Notes: generated by a model not told the origin, from the letters alone. A DNA stretch of 64,000 nt from Sphingobacterium sp. (GCA_031286695.1 JAITTY010000005.1:992001-1056000), one strand, 5' to 3'; positions 27,088-36,324 are shown, counted from the stretch's first letter. Translations and numbers: made by a program.

Positions 27088-28368
27088 TCAGTTGACCGTT
27101 TCCACCAATTGCTTCAGAGCTATTTCATAGGCTCTTGATGAAATATGTGTTTTTTGCGAAGAAACTGCCTTGATTTTTTTTAGTGCTTCAAAAATCACTT
27201 TAGAAACATCCGAAAAAATAGCATCATCACTAATTTCGATATTGCGCTGCATTAAATAGGCAAATACTCTCGCCATGCCACAATTTGCGATAAAGTCTGG
27301 TATAACCGCAACATGCTGATCGGCAAATTCCATGACAGGCCCATAAAATATTTCCTGATCTGCAAATGGGACATTTGCACCGGAAGCAATCACCTCAAGT
27401 CCATGACTTATCAGATGTTGGATCTGGTCTTTTGAAACTAATCGGGATGCCGCTGCTGGCACAAAGATGTCGGTTTTCAAGTTCCATATTTCTTTCTGAA
27501 TCTGATCAAAAGGAATCAGATCCGGTGAGCAGAGTTCATTGCCTTTTCGCTCCAGAAACAAACGGGTAATATCTTCCTCTCCAAATCCTTCCGGATTGAT
27601 CAATCCGCCAGCACGATCGATTATTCCGACAACTTTAACTCCTAGTTTCGACAAATAAAATGCTGCTGCGGCAGCTACATTTCCCCAGCCCTGAATCACA
27701 GCACGTTTTCCAGCACAATGCGATCCAAAGAGTTCGTAGTAATGACGAATTGACTCTGACACGCCATAACCGGTAATCATATCTGCCACTTTGTACTTAC
27801 GCTTCAGATCAGGACTGTAGGAACTATCCTCCAATACTTTGGAAACTCCATAACGCAATTGCCCAATTTGATGAATACGATTGCTTTCATTCACCTTAAA
27901 GTGCCCATTCAAAATTCCTTCTTGGGGATGCCACAGTCCATATTCTTCCGTCAATGGAATAACATCATGAATTTCGTCTATATTCAGGTCCCCACCCGTC
28001 CCATAATAGTTTTTCAATAGCGGTGTAACAACCTTAAACCAACGTTCTAAAACTTCATTTTTCCTGGGGTCATGTGGATCGAAATCAATTCCAGATTTTG
28101 CTCCCCCTATTGCAGGCCCAGATACCGTAAATTTGACCTCCATTGTTTTTGCCAAAGATTCTACCTCATGCCTATCCAATCCAGCCCGCATCCGTGTTCC
28201 ACCCCCGGCAGCACCTCCACGCAAAGAATTGATCACAATCCATCCCCTTGCATCCGTTTCGCTATCCTTCCATTCGAAAACAATTTCTGGGCTTTTATGC
28301 TCAAACGCCCGTAATAATTCTTTCATCCCTTCCATACTTCTATAAATTTCCTCGACGTTCCTGTTCAC
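27088..28368 (-). CDS. Glu/Leu/Phe/Val dehydrogenase family amino acid dehydrogenase
   Basis: A 426-residue protein with the dehydrogenase core SLRGGAAGGGTRMRAGLD, the VKFTVSGPAIGGAKSGIDF substrate loop, GTGGDLNIDEIHDVIPL, and a Rossmann domain with VIQGWGNVAAAAAFYLSKLG. It oxidatively deaminates an amino acid with NAD(P). The gene overlaps hppD by 29 bases and is the last of the hmgA-hppD operon, which makes tyrosine or phenylalanine deamination to 4-hydroxyphenylpyruvate or phenylpyruvate an attractive role. Leucine or glutamate as substrate cannot be excluded from sequence alone. Confidence 0.85.
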   Translation of the reverse strand: MNRNVEEIYRSMEGMKELLRAFEHKSPEIVFEWKDSETDARGWIVINSLRGGAAGGGTRMRAGLDRHEVESLAKTMEVKFTVSGPAIGGAKSGIDFDPHDPRKNEVLERWFKVVTPLLKNYYGTGGDLNIDEIHDVIPLTEEYGLWHPQEGILNGHFKVNESNRIHQIGQLRYGVSKVLEDSSYSPDLKRKYKVADMITGYGVSESIRHYYELFGSHCAGKRAVIQGWGNVAAAAAFYLSKLGVKVVGIIDRAGGLINPEGFGEEDITRLFLERKGNELCSPDLIPFDQIQKEIWNLKTDIFVPAAASRLVSKDQIQHLISHGLEVIASGANVPFADQEIFYGPVMEFADQHVAVIPDFIANCGMARVFAYLMQRNIEISDDAIFSDVSKVIFEALKKIKAVSSQKTHISSRAYEIALKQLVETVN

Positions 28369-29467
28369 GTTCTATGGCTTCAAAAAGGGCCTTAAAATTT
28401 CCTGCTCCAAAGCTTTGTGCTCCTTTGCGCTGGATGATCTCATAAAATAAAGTTGGTCTGTCCTCTACAGGCTTTGTGAAAATCTGCAGCAAATACCCCT
28501 CTTCGTCACGGTCTACCAGAATTCCAAGTTCTTGAATGATCCGTATTTCTTCATCAATTTCCCCAACTCTTTCAGGCAACATATCATAATATGCTTCGGG
28601 CGGGGCACCCAAAAACTCTACTCCTCTTGCTTTAAGTGCTTTCACGGTAGCAACAATATCTTTCGTTGCCAACGCCGCATGCTGTACGCCTTCTCCCTCA
28701 TAAAACTCAAGGTATTCTTCAATCTGTGACTTCTTTTTTCCTTCGGCAGGCTCATTGATTGGGAACTTAACGTAGCCATTTCCATTACTCATCACCTTAC
28801 TCATTAACGCCGAATACTCGGTATTGATCTGCTTGTCATCGAAAGACAGGATGTTGACGAAGCCCATGACGTCCTGGTACCATTTCACTGTTTCGTTCAT
28901 CTTATTCCAGCCAACATTACCAACACAATGGTCGACATAAAGCAAACCTGTCTCGCTCGGATTGTAATCACTTTCCCATTTTTCATATCCCGGCATAAAT
29001 GTACCGGAATAATTCCGCCGCTCGACAAATAGATGGACCGTTTCGCCGTAGGTATAGATACCGGCAGTCCAGACTTCCCCCTTTTCATCCTTCAGAAGCT
29101 GTGGTTCCTGATAGACCTTCGCTCCTCTTTTTGTTGTTTCCTCAAAAGATTTTCGGGCATCATCTACCCAGAGCGCTAATATTTTAACGCCATCACCATG
29201 TTTCTTAACATGTTCTGCGACGGGATGGTCAGATTTCAGCGCCGTGGTAAGCACCAAACGTATTTTATTCTGTTTTAGCACATAGGATACCCGATCCCGA
29301 ACTCCTGTTTCAGGTCCGGCATAAGCATCCGACTGGAAGCCAAAAGCTGTCTTGTAGTAATGCGCAGCTTGCTTGGCATTACCAACATAAAATTCAATAT
29401 AATCTGTCCCATTGATAGGTAGAAAATCTTGCGCTTGGGCAATCTTTTCTGCAAATGTATTTGCCAT
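28340..29467 (-). CDS. hppD: 4-hydroxyphenylpyruvate dioxygenase
   Basis: A 375-residue protein of two vicinal-oxygen-chelate domains. Metal ligands are in VDHCVGNV (first His), GVQHAALATKDI (second His) and FYEIIQRKGAQSFGAGNFKA (Glu), the last followed by the conserved C-terminal helix that closes the active site. It converts 4-hydroxyphenylpyruvate to homogentisate with O2 and Fe(II). Length matches known bacterial and plant enzymes. It lies 33 bases downstream of hmgA and overlaps the dehydrogenase gene, so the three are co-transcribed. Confidence 0.95.
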   Translation of the reverse strand: MANTFAEKIAQAQDFLPINGTDYIEFYVGNAKQAAHYYKTAFGFQSDAYAGPETGVRDRVSYVLKQNKIRLVLTTALKSDHPVAEHVKKHGDGVKILALWVDDARKSFEETTKRGAKVYQEPQLLKDEKGEVWTAGIYTYGETVHLFVERRNYSGTFMPGYEKWESDYNPSETGLLYVDHCVGNVGWNKMNETVKWYQDVMGFVNILSFDDKQINTEYSALMSKVMSNGNGYVKFPINEPAEGKKKSQIEEYLEFYEGEGVQHAALATKDIVATVKALKARGVEFLGAPPEAYYDMLPERVGEIDEEIRIIQELGILVDRDEEGYLLQIFTKPVEDRPTLFYEIIQRKGAQSFGAGNFKALFEAIEREQERRGNL

Positions 29468-29500
29468 AATTTATATAAAGGTTACTCTTCTTTTATTAAT

Positions 29501-30658
29501 CTAACTCATCCAAGACTTATAATAATCTGGATCTTCTATACTGAGCGCTTCTTCTGTCAACATCAATGGTCGAAAAGGATCGATCATCACAGCCAGCTCT
29601 TCAGTTTTAACCTGTCCGATACTTTTTTCCACTGTCCCTGGATGAGGTCCATGAGGTATACCGCCGGGATGTAAGGTAATCTGTCCTTTTTCAACCGATT
29701 TTCTGCTCATAAAATCGCCATCGACGTAGTACAGTACTTCATCCGAATCTACATTGCTATGATTATACGGTGCAGGAATCGAATGGGGATGATAATCATA
29801 CATCCGTGGACAAAAGCTGCACAGTACAAAATTGTCTGTTTCAAAGGTCTGGTGGACAGGTGGTGGCTGATGTAATTTACCCGTTATCGGCATAAAATCA
29901 TGAATCGAAAAGGCCCAAGGAAAATGATAGCCGTCCCAACCAACAAAATCAAATGGATGACTTCCATAGACATATGGATACATCATCCCTTGTTTCTTGA
30001 TTTTCACTTCGAAATCACCCAACTCATCAAAGGTTTCCAAATTTTGAGGTACCCGAATATCGCGTTCAAAAAAGGGTGCATGTTCCATCAGTTGACCAAA
30101 TTCATTGCGATACCGTTTTGGCGTGCGCACAGGAGAAAACGATTCAACGATAAACAATCGATTATCTTCCTGCTCAAATTCCATTTGATAAATCGTTCCC
30201 CGGGGAATAACTAAATAATCACCATATTTAAATGGGATATTTCCATATCCAGTTTTTAATCTTCCGCTCCCTTGATGAATAAAGACAATCTCATCTGCCT
30301 GGCTATTTTTATAGAAATAATCATCCATGGACCGGCGAGGAGCTGCCAAGGATATGTGCAGGTCTTGATTAACCAGGACGGGCGTTCGGCTTTCGAGATA
30401 ATCATCTTTTGCCTGTACCTGAAATCCTTTTAAGCTAGTATGCTTAAGATGTTTATCCCGGGCAATCTTGGGCGATACATCGTAAGGTTCCCTAATTTGC
30501 TTGACTAACGTAGGCGGGTGGCAATGATACACCAAAGAATAAAGACTGGAAAAACCATGGGTGGATACGAGTTCCTCAGCATAAAGCGTATTATCGGGCT
30601 TTCTAAAAACAGTATGTCGCTGCATTGGAATTTGCCCTTGTTTAACATAAAATGGCAT
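29501..30658 (-). CDS. hmgA: Homogentisate 1,2-dioxygenase
   Basis: A 385-residue cupin-type dioxygenase. Family marks: QMEFEQEDNRLFIVESFSPV, PFDFVGWDGYHFPWAFSIHD, LCSFCPRMYDYHPHSIPAPY with DSDEVLYYVDGDFMSRK, and LHPGGIPHGPHPG carrying the His ligands. It opens the homogentisate ring to maleylacetoacetate with O2 and Fe(II). It is about 50 residues shorter than the classical Pseudomonas and human enzymes (430-445) but typical of the Bacteroidota group. First gene of the minus-strand operon and divergent from the FAH gene across 315 bases. Confidence 0.93.
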   Translation of the reverse strand: MPFYVKQGQIPMQRHTVFRKPDNTLYAEELVSTHGFSSLYSLVYHCHPPTLVKQIREPYDVSPKIARDKHLKHTSLKGFQVQAKDDYLESRTPVLVNQDLHISLAAPRRSMDDYFYKNSQADEIVFIHQGSGRLKTGYGNIPFKYGDYLVIPRGTIYQMEFEQEDNRLFIVESFSPVRTPKRYRNEFGQLMEHAPFFERDIRVPQNLETFDELGDFEVKIKKQGMMYPYVYGSHPFDFVGWDGYHFPWAFSIHDFMPITGKLHQPPPVHQTFETDNFVLCSFCPRMYDYHPHSIPAPYNHSNVDSDEVLYYVDGDFMSRKSVEKGQITLHPGGIPHGPHPGTVEKSIGQVKTEELAVMIDPFRPLMLTEEALSIEDPDYYKSWMS

Positions 30659-30973
30659 AATTCTACGATTTAAACGGTTATAAAATTAAATGAATATCCA
30701 AGTACCAAAAGAATTATTGGCAAGTGTATGAGAGAAGATTAGTATTGTGCAAAAACGATATCAGCTATAATTGCTCTATTAAAAGCAATATAGGGCATGG
30801 AGAACGCAAAGCGATGTACGCCACGATTGATCATTTTTTATAGTTTATAATGCTTTAATAAAGGTAAGAATATTTTTCTATTTTCAAGAGAAGAAATATT
30901 TTTTTCAAATCTTATACAATATATTTGTGTTAAATGCTATCAACATTGAATAACCAAATAGAACACACTATAT
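30659..30973. other. Divergent regulatory region hmgA/FAH
   Basis: 315 bases without a gene. A perfect -7 match (TATATTTG, 30920-30927) serves the FAH side. No equally clear match to CAAAnnTA is seen on the hmgA side. I found no strong inverted repeat that would mark a regulator site. Confidence 0.6.
30920..30927 (+). promoter_or_regulatory. -7 promoter element of the FAH/flavin reductase operon
   Basis: TATATTTG is an exact match to the Bacteroidota consensus TAnnTTTG. It places the transcript start near 30934, giving a leader of about 40 nt before the ATG at 30974. The -33 region is a T-run without TTG. Confidence 0.5.
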
Positions 30974-31948
30974 ATGAGAATTGTCACCAGCATTAAGGAA
31001 GGTCAGGAAGAATTGGGGATTGTCATAAACGACCGATTTTATCGTTGCTCAGCAATCGATCAAACCCTCCCCAAAAATATGTCTGATTTCTTAAAAGGTG
31101 GAGAAAAGGCCATGAGTAAGCTCCAGGAATTTGAGCGTTCTTTGGTCCAGGGAATGATCGAAAGACCATATCATCCGTTACAGGACACACCGCTTATCGC
31201 TCCGGTACCTCATCCAGCCTCTTTCCGTGATGCCTACGCATTTCGTCAGCATGTGGCAACATCAAGAAGAAACCGTGGACTTGAAATGATCCCCGAATTT
31301 GACAAATTTCCTGTTTTTTATTTTTCAAATCATCAGGCAATACAAGGTCCGGGGCCTATTCACTGTATGCCCTTACATTTAGATCAACTTGATTTCGAAC
31401 TAGAAGTTGCAATAGTCATCAACAAACCAGGAATCAATATTCCCGCCGCTCAGGCGGATGAGTATATTGCGGGCTATATGATCATGAATGATTTTAGTGC
31501 CAGAAAACTTCAAATGGAAGAAATGAAATTGAGTTTGGGCCCTGCCAAGGGCAAAGATTTTGCGACAGCAATTGGACCTTACTTGGTGACTAAGGATGAA
31601 TTGGAGCCTTATAAAATTCAACCTGCTGCAGGGCATATTGGCAACTGCTATAATCTCGATATGACTTGTAAAGTAAACGGCAGACAAGTTTCAGCAGGCA
31701 ATTTTGCGAGCATGCACTGGACTTTTGCAGAGATTATTGAGCGGATTTCTTATGGTGTACAGATCTTCCCGGGTGATGTGATCGGTTCGGGCACTGTTGG
31801 GACAGGCTGCTTTCTCGAACTTAATGGCACTGCACGCATCGAGAATCCTAACCACAAAGATCAATGGCTCAACCTTGGCGATGAGATTGAGCTGGAGATC
31901 ACCGCGCTCGGAAAACTTTCCAATTCTATTGTATTATACCATTCATAA
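30974..31948 (+). CDS. Fumarylacetoacetate hydrolase family protein
   Basis: A 324-residue protein with the FAH C-terminal catalytic fold: DFELEVAIVINKPG, MIMNDFSARKLQMEEMK, GPAKGKDFATAIGPYLVTKD and IGSGTVGTGCFLELN. These carry the acidic residues that bind Mg/Ca and the Lys of the active site. In this setting it would split fumarylacetoacetate to fumarate and acetoacetate, the last step of tyrosine breakdown. Bacteroidota usually have this shorter form rather than the 420-residue eukaryotic enzyme. The flavin reductase gene starts 11 bases after its stop, so they form an operon. Confidence 0.88.
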   Translation: MRIVTSIKEGQEELGIVINDRFYRCSAIDQTLPKNMSDFLKGGEKAMSKLQEFERSLVQGMIERPYHPLQDTPLIAPVPHPASFRDAYAFRQHVATSRRNRGLEMIPEFDKFPVFYFSNHQAIQGPGPIHCMPLHLDQLDFELEVAIVINKPGINIPAAQADEYIAGYMIMNDFSARKLQMEEMKLSLGPAKGKDFATAIGPYLVTKDELEPYKIQPAAGHIGNCYNLDMTCKVNGRQVSAGNFASMHWTFAEIIERISYGVQIFPGDVIGSGTVGTGCFLELNGTARIENPNHKDQWLNLGDEIELEITALGKLSNSIVLYHS

Positions 31949-31959
31949 ATCTACCGAAT

Positions 31960-32859
31960 ATGACCTCATCTTTCGAAACGATCACCTTTGAATCTGTTAC
32001 AGACAAAGCTATCATCGATAATTTAATTAAATATGCTATTGCACCGCGTCCAATTTGCTTTGCAAGCACGATAGATCGCAATGGAAAAATCAACTTAAGT
32101 CCTTTCAGCTATTTCAACCTGATGTCCCATCAGCCGCCTATCTGTGTTTTCTCGCCACTGCGGCGGATGCGTGATGGCAGTACCAAACATACGCTGGATA
32201 ATATACAGGAAGTTAAGGAAGTCGTCATCAATATTGTCAACTACGATATGGTGCAGCAGCAATCTCTTGCCAGCACCGAATATGGGAAGGAAATAAATGA
32301 ATTCGATAAGTCGGGTTTTACTGCTATCCCTTCTATTCAGGTTGCGCCACCACGGGTAGCCGAATCTCCAGTTCAGCTGGAATGTCGGGTTAGAGAAATT
32401 ATCGCTTTAAGCGATGAACCAGGGGCTGGTAATCTCGTTATTGCCGAGATCCTCTATATGCATATCCATAAACACTTATTGGGCAAAGACAATACCATTC
32501 AACAAAAAGATTTGGACCTTGTGGCAAGACTCGGAGGTGACTGGTACTGCCGCGTCACCGATGAAAACCTATTTATTGTACCGAAGCCCCTCCGTAGCCT
32601 GGGAATTGGCATAGATCAACTTCCAGAAAAAATTAGATTTTCGAATGTATTGACCGGAAATCACCTGGGATTGTTGGCCAATGTCGAAACACTACCCACA
32701 TTGAAAGATATACAGCCAGCGGATAAGTACTTCAATTACTTGAAACTAAACTTCGAAGACAACCCCTCGAAATTCAGCCAGAAAGTTCATGAATATGCTG
32801 CACAGCTACTGGATGCAGGCCAGCTTGATAAAGCCTGGCAAATTTTATTAAAGGGATAA
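31960..32859 (+). CDS. Flavin reductase family protein (FMN-binding split barrel)
   Basis: A 299-residue protein. Residues 15-200 form the split-barrel flavin domain: IAPRPICFASTIDRNGKINL, PFSYFNLMSHQPPICVFSPL, then VVINIVNYDMVQQQ and AESPVQLECRVREI with LVIAEILYMHIHKHLL. The extra 90 C-terminal residues are of unknown use. These proteins are common next to homogentisate or FAH genes in Bacteroidota; a direct step in the pathway is not known. It may supply reduced flavin or act as an oxidoreductase on an intermediate. Confidence 0.82.
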   Translation: MTSSFETITFESVTDKAIIDNLIKYAIAPRPICFASTIDRNGKINLSPFSYFNLMSHQPPICVFSPLRRMRDGSTKHTLDNIQEVKEVVINIVNYDMVQQQSLASTEYGKEINEFDKSGFTAIPSIQVAPPRVAESPVQLECRVREIIALSDEPGAGNLVIAEILYMHIHKHLLGKDNTIQQKDLDLVARLGGDWYCRVTDENLFIVPKPLRSLGIGIDQLPEKIRFSNVLTGNHLGLLANVETLPTLKDIQPADKYFNYLKLNFEDNPSKFSQKVHEYAAQLLDAGQLDKAWQILLKG

Positions 32860-32863
32860 TACA

Positions 32864-32924
32864 AGTAAGCTCCAGAAAATAGGACGTTCAAACTTTTGGA
32901 TATTCCTATTTTCTGGAGCCTACT
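32864..32924. terminator. 20-bp hairpin between convergent genes, no U-tract
   Basis: GCTCCAGAAAATAGGA (32869-32884) pairs perfectly with its complement at 32904-32919. AGTA/TACT adds four more pairs beyond one mismatch. Loop 19 bases. It lies between the flavin reductase stop and the convergent phenylalanine hydroxylase stop; no T-run on either side. Confidence 0.6.
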
Positions 32925-32971
32925 ATACTCCTCCAAAGAGTCTAAAAGCAACCTTTTGGAAGAAATATTTT

Positions 32972-34732
32972 TCAATAATTATTTAAAGCTTCCTCCTTTG
33001 CCACACGCAGTCCATCACCAATTAGTTTTTTCAAATGTGGATATAGCGTAACAAATTCCAATAACTTATTTTCAGTCAGATTAGTTAACTCCTCTGCATC
33101 ATTAGCCTGGGCAATTTCAAATAACTCGACCAAACCTAGCCAATGATCCGCATTTTCCGAACCCAACAGATTGAAGATATTGAGCCAGACTTTTTGATCA
33201 AATCCTTTGTCCCGCAAGTTCCGTATCACAGCATGAAGATTCACTAGCTTTACATCTTCGGTTTCGTTAGACATGGAAGAAGACGAAGCCTGATCCAGAT
33301 GTTCCTCCAGAGCTTCATAGGCATCTTTATCGGCCGCGCCCGCAAAAACAGATACAATTTCAGTCCCTACTGCCATATCATATGTCCCCCACCCGGGTTT
33401 AAAATACATTTCTTTCTTATCGTTACGGTATACTTCACATGTCGTAAATGAAATCAAAACAATCTTGCCAAATTGACGGACAATTCGTTGAACAGTTCCT
33501 GCAACAGTAATCCCTGAAGCAAAGTTTAACAAACACTGCTGGCCTTCAACTATACCATATTGAATCAATGTTGCGTCATCAAAATCTTCTAGATCATGAT
33601 CTGCACCTCTCAAATTTCCCACTGGAGAACCAAAGCCTTCGCTATGATAATCAACACCGTGGCCTTCGAGCTGTTTGCCCGCGAATGCCAAAGCTGTAGG
33701 TCCCTGTGTTTGGATATACGAAAGATTTTTATCTGCGTTGGCTAATTTAAAAACTCCCGATACTTGCAGACCAGAACTATATTGTACCGTGCACACAGCA
33801 CGACAGTCAATAGCTTTATCAACGCTCTGTTTGCCTCCTACTCGAAAGGCCATGGTATCAGCAAATTTATCCAACACACTCTTTAGATGTTCAAAATCTG
33901 GTGTAACAAATAGCTGTGGCTGTGGTTTGGTAATATCATAGGCATATTCGATCGCATTTAAACCATAGGGTAACTTAGGCACATCTTCTTGCATGCAGCT
34001 CGCGCTTTCTCCAATGGAAGACAGTAAACCAGCACCGTAAATTTTGGGTGAATGAAGATCACCAATAAGTCCGTATTCTACTGTCCACCAATGCAACCTA
34101 CTCAACAATGCCATCTCCGAGGGCTCCCCCATATTATCCTGAACGGCCTGCAAATTCTTTTCTGCAGCCGCCAACTCATCCACAGTTGTTGTTGCATGTT
34201 CTTTCAAAATAGATAGGCGACGAATAGCTTCGTAAAGTTCAAAATCTTTGCCCGAAGAAAGTGCTTTTGTACCCACCTCTCCAAAATATTGCAAGTATGT
34301 CGCGTAATCTGGCTCACCTATTATGGGGGCATGTCCCGAAGATTCGTGAATAATATCCGGCGCTGGTGTATATTCGATATGTTCCAATTGACGTATGTCT
34401 GCGGCAATAACCAGTACGCGATGCGCCTGAAATTCCATAAAAGCAGCTGGCGGAATAAATCCATCCACTGTCACAGCTCCCCAGCCAATTAACTTTAGAC
34501 TATCGTTCATGTCCTGCAGGTTTGGGATGGTCGCAATTGATAATCCTGCTTTCTTCAATCCCGGGATATAGGGGTAATACGCTACATCTTTCAAAAAAGA
34601 ATAATTCTGACGCATGACATAACGCCACAAAGCCTGATCCAGCGCGGTATAACGTTCATATCGCTGAGCTACTACATAGCGTTTCAAATGTTTGGGCAAT
34701 CGCTCCAAAACAATGTTATTGTATGTTTCCAT
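32972..34732 (-). CDS. Aromatic amino acid hydroxylase (phenylalanine 4-monooxygenase type) with long C-terminal extension
   Basis: A 586-residue protein. The catalytic domain spans about residues 1-330: YIPGLKKAGLSIATIPN, VDGFIPPAAFMEFQAHRVLV, and the iron triad in DIIHESSGHAPIIGEPDYAT (two His) and WWTVEYGLIGD (Glu), followed by YGAGLLSSIGES. It hydroxylates phenylalanine to tyrosine using tetrahydropterin, O2 and Fe(II). The remaining about 250 residues have no counterpart in ordinary bacterial PhhA (about 260-300 in total) and I do not recognise their fold. The gene feeds the neighbouring homogentisate pathway. Substrate preference (Phe or Trp) is inferred from context. Confidence 0.87.
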   Translation of the reverse strand: METYNNIVLERLPKHLKRYVVAQRYERYTALDQALWRYVMRQNYSFLKDVAYYPYIPGLKKAGLSIATIPNLQDMNDSLKLIGWGAVTVDGFIPPAAFMEFQAHRVLVIAADIRQLEHIEYTPAPDIIHESSGHAPIIGEPDYATYLQYFGEVGTKALSSGKDFELYEAIRRLSILKEHATTTVDELAAAEKNLQAVQDNMGEPSEMALLSRLHWWTVEYGLIGDLHSPKIYGAGLLSSIGESASCMQEDVPKLPYGLNAIEYAYDITKPQPQLFVTPDFEHLKSVLDKFADTMAFRVGGKQSVDKAIDCRAVCTVQYSSGLQVSGVFKLANADKNLSYIQTQGPTALAFAGKQLEGHGVDYHSEGFGSPVGNLRGADHDLEDFDDATLIQYGIVEGQQCLLNFASGITVAGTVQRIVRQFGKIVLISFTTCEVYRNDKKEMYFKPGWGTYDMAVGTEIVSVFAGAADKDAYEALEEHLDQASSSSMSNETEDVKLVNLHAVIRNLRDKGFDQKVWLNIFNLLGSENADHWLGLVELFEIAQANDAEELTNLTENKLLEFVTLYPHLKKLIGDGLRVAKEEALNNY

Positions 34733-34865
34733 CTATAATTGGTATGAAAATAAAGTGTGAGACTTCTATATGAAGGTAGAAATTATTTATGGTTTAAGAA
34801 AGAACCATCATGTTAATTTATCGCTTTTCGCAAAATATTACAAAAGTATACTTTCACAAACCTTA

Positions 34866-36065
34866 CTAAACAACTTTAAAATAAGTTCTTTTACCTAATT
34901 TAATTTTAATTCCTGGATTTAAATCAACCGACAGCTCCGGGTTCAGCTGTTTTACGGAATCAATCTGAACTGCACCTCCTATAATCAATCTTCTCATTGC
35001 TGACTTTGTCGATCCTTTCAGGAAATGACACAGATCGACCAGTTTAGTCTTTTCACCAAACTGTTCACGCAATGCTTGACTCGATACCTCTACAAAAGCT
35101 TTTTCTTCCAATTTCTTACTTTGAAATTGCTTGACAAAAAAATCAACTGCATGAGCAGCAAACTCAACTCCATGGTATTGGGCTACAAGATTATGTGCTA
35201 TAAGTTTCTTAATTTCCATTGGATTTTCGCCCATTTCAATACGGGCCTTCATTCCAAGTTTGGTTTCCTGATTGAAATCTGTTGTCAAGTCGATATATTC
35301 TGGAATTAAATGATCTGGAATTGACATGGTTTTACCAAACATTTCATTCGGCTCATCCAAAAGACCGATCGTATTATTTAATGATTTGCTCATTTTTTCT
35401 TTTCCGTCCAGCCCGCGCAACAAGGGCATACACAGTACTATTTGTGGCTCCTGCCCAAAAGATTCCTGCAGCTGTCTGCCCATGGTGCAATTGAACATTT
35501 GATCCGTTCCGCCCATTTCAATATCGCTTTTGATATGTACAGAGTCAAAGCCCTGCAATATCGGGTAAAGCAACTCATGCATGGCTATCGGCTGATTCTC
35601 GTTAAAACGCTTATTAAAATCATGACGCTGCATCAGCTGAGCGACCGTGACTTTTGATACCAGCTGAATGACTTCTGTAAAATTTAGCTGATCTAGCCAG
35701 TCTCCATTAAAAACAACTTTTGCTTTTGAAACATCAATAATTTTAGACAGTTGCACAATGTAGGTTGCCGCATTGAGGGCGATCTCATCCGGGCATAAAG
35801 GTTTACGTGCTTTATTTTTTCCCGTAGGATCTCCGATCCGAGCTGTAAAACTGCCCACTAGGATCACGATTTCGTGCCCCAGCTGCTGAAACTGCCGCAG
35901 TTTCTTCAACACCACTGCGTGCCCTAAATGAAGATCCGGCGCTGTGGGATCAAAACCAAGTTTTATAATCAATGGACGGTTCTTTTCCTCAGCCTCCTTC
36001 AACTTCGATGCAAGTCCTTCCTTCGGTAAAATAATTTCGATGTTTTCTTCTAACTCTTTTAACAT
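34866..36065 (-). CDS. tyrS: Tyrosyl-tRNA synthetase
   Basis: A 399-residue class I synthetase. HIGH-like motif in DPTAPDLHLGHAVVLKKLRQ, KMSKS-like motif in GLDGKEKMSKSLNNTIGL, tyrosine-binding region with MAHDFNKRF-like stretch, and a C-terminal S4 RNA-binding domain (from about 335, GAVQIDSVKQLNPELSVDLN). The sequence is of the long bacterial TyrRS type. The ATG at 36065 is the only good start. A minus-strand terminator hairpin ends 15 nt before it, so expression probably depends on attenuation or read-through. Confidence 0.95.
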   Translation of the reverse strand: MLKELEENIEIILPKEGLASKLKEAEEKNRPLIIKLGFDPTAPDLHLGHAVVLKKLRQFQQLGHEIVILVGSFTARIGDPTGKNKARKPLCPDEIALNAATYIVQLSKIIDVSKAKVVFNGDWLDQLNFTEVIQLVSKVTVAQLMQRHDFNKRFNENQPIAMHELLYPILQGFDSVHIKSDIEMGGTDQMFNCTMGRQLQESFGQEPQIVLCMPLLRGLDGKEKMSKSLNNTIGLLDEPNEMFGKTMSIPDHLIPEYIDLTTDFNQETKLGMKARIEMGENPMEIKKLIAHNLVAQYHGVEFAAHAVDFFVKQFQSKKLEEKAFVEVSSQALREQFGEKTKLVDLCHFLKGSTKSAMRRLIIGGAVQIDSVKQLNPELSVDLNPGIKIKLGKRTYFKVV

Positions 36066-36080
36066 GATGTTATATAAAAT

Positions 36081-36110
36081 AAAAAAAGCCCGAACGTTAT
36101 GTTCGGGCTT
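36081..36110 (-). terminator. Terminator hairpin just before tyrS, candidate attenuator
   Basis: On the minus strand, AAGCCCGAAC pairs with GTTCGGGCTT (36101-36110 with 36086-36095; 10 bp, five-base loop), directly followed by seven T (36087-36081). Only the minus strand has the T-run. The tyrS ATG follows 15 nt later. A second hairpin with the same CCCGA/TCGGG ends lies upstream (36156-36172). Confidence 0.75.
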
Positions 36111-36294
36111 AGCTATAAATAATAATTGAATTTCTTAATTTAATAGGCATAGGGGTCCCGAACGATTATCGGGCGATAATAATTAAAGAAAAATGGAAGA
36201 CGTAATATGTTGTTCATTTTCTTCATTGCTTGACAAAGGTAGCGCTATATTTTTAAAATGCAAAAATATTGCGATCTCCGATTCGATTTACGTT

Positions 36295-36324
36295 TTTCAA
36301 TTAGCCACCTTTCAATTAGCCACC
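36295..36324. repeat. Tandem 15-base duplication across a stop codon
   Basis: TTTCAATTAGCCACC occurs twice head to tail. On the minus strand it is GGTGGCTAATTGAAA twice, so the Gly-Gly-stop end of the YwqK-like gene is duplicated. The first copy ends the protein; the second copy lies in the 3' untranslated part. Confidence 0.9.
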
